A stretch of 45,658 nucleotides of DNA from Enterovibrio norvegicus DSM 15893 (GTDB taxonomy: Bacteria; Pseudomonadota; Gammaproteobacteria; Enterobacterales; Vibrionaceae): contig NZ_FOWR01000001.1 in the NCBI RefSeq assembly GCF_900115495.1, positions 1-45,658 on the forward strand, read 5' to 3'. Shown in pieces: positions 44,228 through 45,658 of the stretch. The first letter of the stretch is position 1. Every line of letters begins with the position of its first letter. The notes below the pieces were generated by a model that did no database searches, was not told the DNA's origin, and worked only from the letters and a program-made list of their open reading frames with translations. Both the position numbers and the translations under genes were made by a program.

Positions 44228-44259
44228 AGCCAACCCCTTGTATGTATGATTCGCCGTGT

Positions 44260-44278
44260 AATGATAATTATTACCATT
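44260..44278 (-). promoter_or_regulatory. Fur box of the fagA-fumC operon
   Basis: TGATAAT-T-ATTACCA (44262-44276) matches the 7-1-7 Fur consensus TGATAAT-N-ATTATCA in 13 of 14 arm bases, 33 bp upstream of the FagA-like start. It implies iron-dependent repression. Confidence 0.8.
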
Positions 44279-44345
44279 TAGTGCGTTCTATAACAACCCT
44301 GAGTTTGCTATGCCTACTGGTTTGCATACGTAAGCGTTAGAAAAT

Positions 44346-44372
44346 AATAAAGGGCACATGATGCCCTTTATT
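44346..44372. terminator. Intrinsic terminator after trxC
   Basis: AATAAAGGGCA (44346-44356) pairs with TGCCCTTTATT (44362-44372). Located about 40 bp after the trxC stop on the minus strand. Confidence 0.75.
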
Positions 44373-44413
44373 GGTTTGTGTTTTTCAAGGGTATAACAAC
44401 CCTCACGGAACAT

Positions 44414-44842
44414 TTACACAGCTTCATCTAACCATGCCGTGAATTCTGACAGTGGCAGTGCACCGTTGATCTGCTTCACCATTTTTCCTTCGTTAAACAC
44501 CATGATGGTTGGAATGCTGCGAATGCGGTATTTCGCCGCCAGCGTTTGCTCTTCCTCGGTGTTTATTTTTACAAAGATCACATCATCAGCTTTGCTCGAA
44601 GCAGTCGCTTCAAAGACGGGTGCAAATCCTTGGCACGGGCCACACCACGGTGCCCAGAAATCGACAACAACAGGCTTTCCTGACGACAACAGCGCATCCA
44701 TATTCGCTGCAGTGCCTTCAACTGGTTTGCCATTCACTAACGGTGACTTACACGCGCCACACTTCGGCTGATCATCAAGGCGTTCAACCGGAAATTGGTT
44801 GTTTTTATGGCAACTTGGGCAACGAACAGTAATTGAACTCAT
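44414..44842 (-). CDS. trxC: Thioredoxin 2
   Basis: 142 aa, the TrxC length. N-terminal zinc site C8-x2-C11 and C28-x2-C31 (CPSC, CGAC), then the thioredoxin fold with active site WAPWCGPC (C67, C70), and the cis-proline segment IRSIPTIM. Reduces protein disulfides and supports peroxide defence; in E. coli it is OxyR-controlled, though no OxyR site was identified here. Ribosome site AAAGGGAAG. Confidence 0.96.
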   Translation of the reverse strand: MSSITVRCPSCHKNNQFPVERLDDQPKCGACKSPLVNGKPVEGTAANMDALLSSGKPVVVDFWAPWCGPCQGFAPVFEATASSKADDVIFVKINTEEEQTLAAKYRIRSIPTIMVFNEGKMVKQINGALPLSEFTAWLDEAV

Positions 44843-45029
44843 AATCTTCCCTTTGTTTTTTTATTCTGTTTTTCTTTGTTGATTGAACAGTATTACGGAT
44901 GAAGGGAAAAGGCTATGTGGTTCTGGCTATTGGTGTGATTGGTAGGTGCGATGGAAAGGAAGGAAGGGCAGGAAGAGCAGGGGCGAGATAAGAGAAAGAG
45001 CAGACTTGCTTATACCCTCACCTAGAAAG

Positions 45030-45058
45030 CCCGCCCTTAAACCCATTAACAGGGCGGG
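45030..45058. terminator. Intrinsic terminator after PepSY gene
   Basis: CCCGCCCT (45030-45037) with AGGGCGGG (45051-45058); on the minus strand followed by CTTTCT. Confidence 0.7.
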
Positions 45059-45066
45059 TGATCTGA

Positions 45067-45402
45067 TTACTTATCAACGTCGCCAATCACGCCTTCATGA
45101 GAAAGGTCGCCAGAAAGCTCCGCTTTAATTTCTGCAAGGCTTTCTTCTTCAGCCGCAACGATTTTGCCGCTTGCGGCGTCGACTTCCACTTCATACGCTT
45201 TTTCGCCTGACTTAACGAATACATCCCACTGCGAGTCTGGCTCGTCAAAACGGATACCAAGCACTTCTACGCCGACTTCTGCCAGTGCTGCTTTGATCGC
45301 GTCTTGCTCGCTGATGATGTTGGCGTCTTTTACTGCGAAACTTGGAACACTGAATGCACTCAACGTCGTCAATACAACACCACTTAAGATCATTTTTTTC
45401 AT
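45067..45402 (-). CDS. PepSY-domain periplasmic protein
   Basis: 111 aa. Signal peptide MKKMILSGVVLTTLSAFSVPSFA, then a single PepSY-like domain: ISEQDAIKAALAEVGVEVLGIRFDEPDSQWDVFVKSGEKAYEVEVDAASGKIVAAE. Such small PepSY proteins often adjoin two-component systems and may inhibit periplasmic proteases or modulate sensors. None is visible here because the window ends. Ribosome site AAGGAAAG. Confidence 0.88.
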   Translation of the reverse strand: MKKMILSGVVLTTLSAFSVPSFAVKDANIISEQDAIKAALAEVGVEVLGIRFDEPDSQWDVFVKSGEKAYEVEVDAASGKIVAAEEESLAEIKAELSGDLSHEGVIGDVDK

Positions 45403-45438
45403 TTGTCTTTCCTTAACATCAGAGTAAATGTGTACCTG

Positions 45439-45657
45439 TCACCCTTTCAGCCTTGTCATTGTTGAGTCTGAAAGAGCCGTCGATCTCAGGCTGATAGCGT
45501 AAGGACTGTGATGTCGAAAAAATGTGAACGCGAAATGTGATGTGCTGTTTACGTCTTTTTGGGTGTCATTGTCATTGAATTTTTCCTTGAAAGCATCGAC
45601 AAGAAGACCACCATGTTTTGCTTTGTCTGCTTTGTCTGCTTTGTCTGCTTTGTCTGC
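45439..45657 (-). CDS. Possible C-terminal fragment of an upstream gene
   Basis: A 72-codon frame is open to the window edge on the minus strand, beginning with repeated ADK followed by AKHGGLLVDAFKEKFND. It has no visible start. Stop at 45439-45441, 36 bp upstream of the PepSY start. The first part looks coding; the last 30 codons do not look convincing. It may be real or chance. Confidence 0.3.
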   Translation of the reverse strand, partial: ADKADKADKADKAKHGGLLVDAFKEKFNDNDTQKDVNSTSHFAFTFFRHHSPYAISLRSTALSDSTMTRLKG

Positions 45658-45658
45658 T
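45620..45658. repeat. Tandem repeat of 9-bp unit GCTTTGTCT
   Basis: Four perfect copies (45620-45655) plus three bases, cut by the window end. In a plus frame from ATG 45613 it would read Phe-Val-Cys repeats; in a minus frame Ala-Asp-Lys repeats. Confidence 0.9.

Noticed and set aside
45620-45658. CRISPR array
   Set aside because: Units are 9 bp with no spacers, so it is a simple tandem repeat.

Overview
This window looks like a chromosomal segment of a marine gammaproteobacterium of the family Vibrionaceae (Vibrio, Grimontia or Enterovibrio type). The main reasons are a chitin-binding LPMO of the GbpA family preceded by a c-di-GMP-I riboswitch, an NptA-type Na+/phosphate symporter, a large energy-taxis-type chemoreceptor, and a fumC operon behind a Fur box. 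Names rest on motifs read by eye, because no database search could be run.

Layout. 1-334: the left-over end of an IS4-family insertion sequence (transposase N-terminus on the minus strand, terminal inverted repeat at 317-334, hairpin just before the transposase start). 374-2761: divergent LysR regulator and MATE exporter. 2852-7401: a 965-aa chemoreceptor with a PAS domain between HAMP domains, preceded by an orphan peptide-type solute-binding protein. 7727-12887: FMN reductase, then a two-gene RND efflux pump. 13475-14827: DcuC-type C4-dicarboxylate carrier behind a structured leader. 15334-17319: a PTS EIIC-like membrane domain fused to a c-di-GMP phosphodiesterase (EAL). 17434-21344: RarD permease, proline-iminopeptidase-like hydrolase, PilZ protein and DCC protein, all on the minus strand. 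21453-22085: RhtB/LysE exporter. 22186-26768: peroxiredoxin, HxlR regulator, KefG-like and Kef-like proteins and a GNAT acetyltransferase, probably an electrophile or thiol-stress module. 26959-28867: CRP site, c-di-GMP riboswitch and gbpA. 29025-30455: NptA symporter and a coiled-coil partner behind a three-heptamer Pho box. 30897-31694: L,D-transpeptidase. 32205-34474: DUF969, DUF979 and pcp operon. 34549-37359: accessory genes (DUF2185, helical orphan, lipoprotein, APH-fold kinase). 37439-38470: lone potD. 38819-39551: small orphan and a broken HlyD-family gene. 39774-41102: DcuB-type carrier. 41478-42139: two small envelope orphans. 42231-42421: candidate small RNA locus. 42445-44278: fumC and a FagA-like gene behind a Fur box. 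44414-45402: trxC and a PepSY protein. The window ends in a 9-bp tandem repeat.

Themes. Cyclic di-GMP recurs: an intact EAL phosphodiesterase on a PTS-permease-like sensor, a PilZ effector with a complete ligand motif, and a riboswitch on gbpA. The EIIC part resembles diacetylchitobiose/cellobiose permeases and gbpA encodes a chitin-binding protein, so chitin-sugar sensing may be tied to c-di-GMP-controlled attachment. This is inference. C4-dicarboxylate metabolism (two Dcu carriers, fumC) and stress defence (Kef module, TrxC, RND and MATE exporters) are further themes.

Best candidates for new biology: the EIIC-EAL fusion, the shared HxlR operator at 22847-22862 and 23126-23141, the PAS-HAMP chemoreceptor with its neighbouring binding protein, and the unannotated RNA-like locus at 42231-42421.
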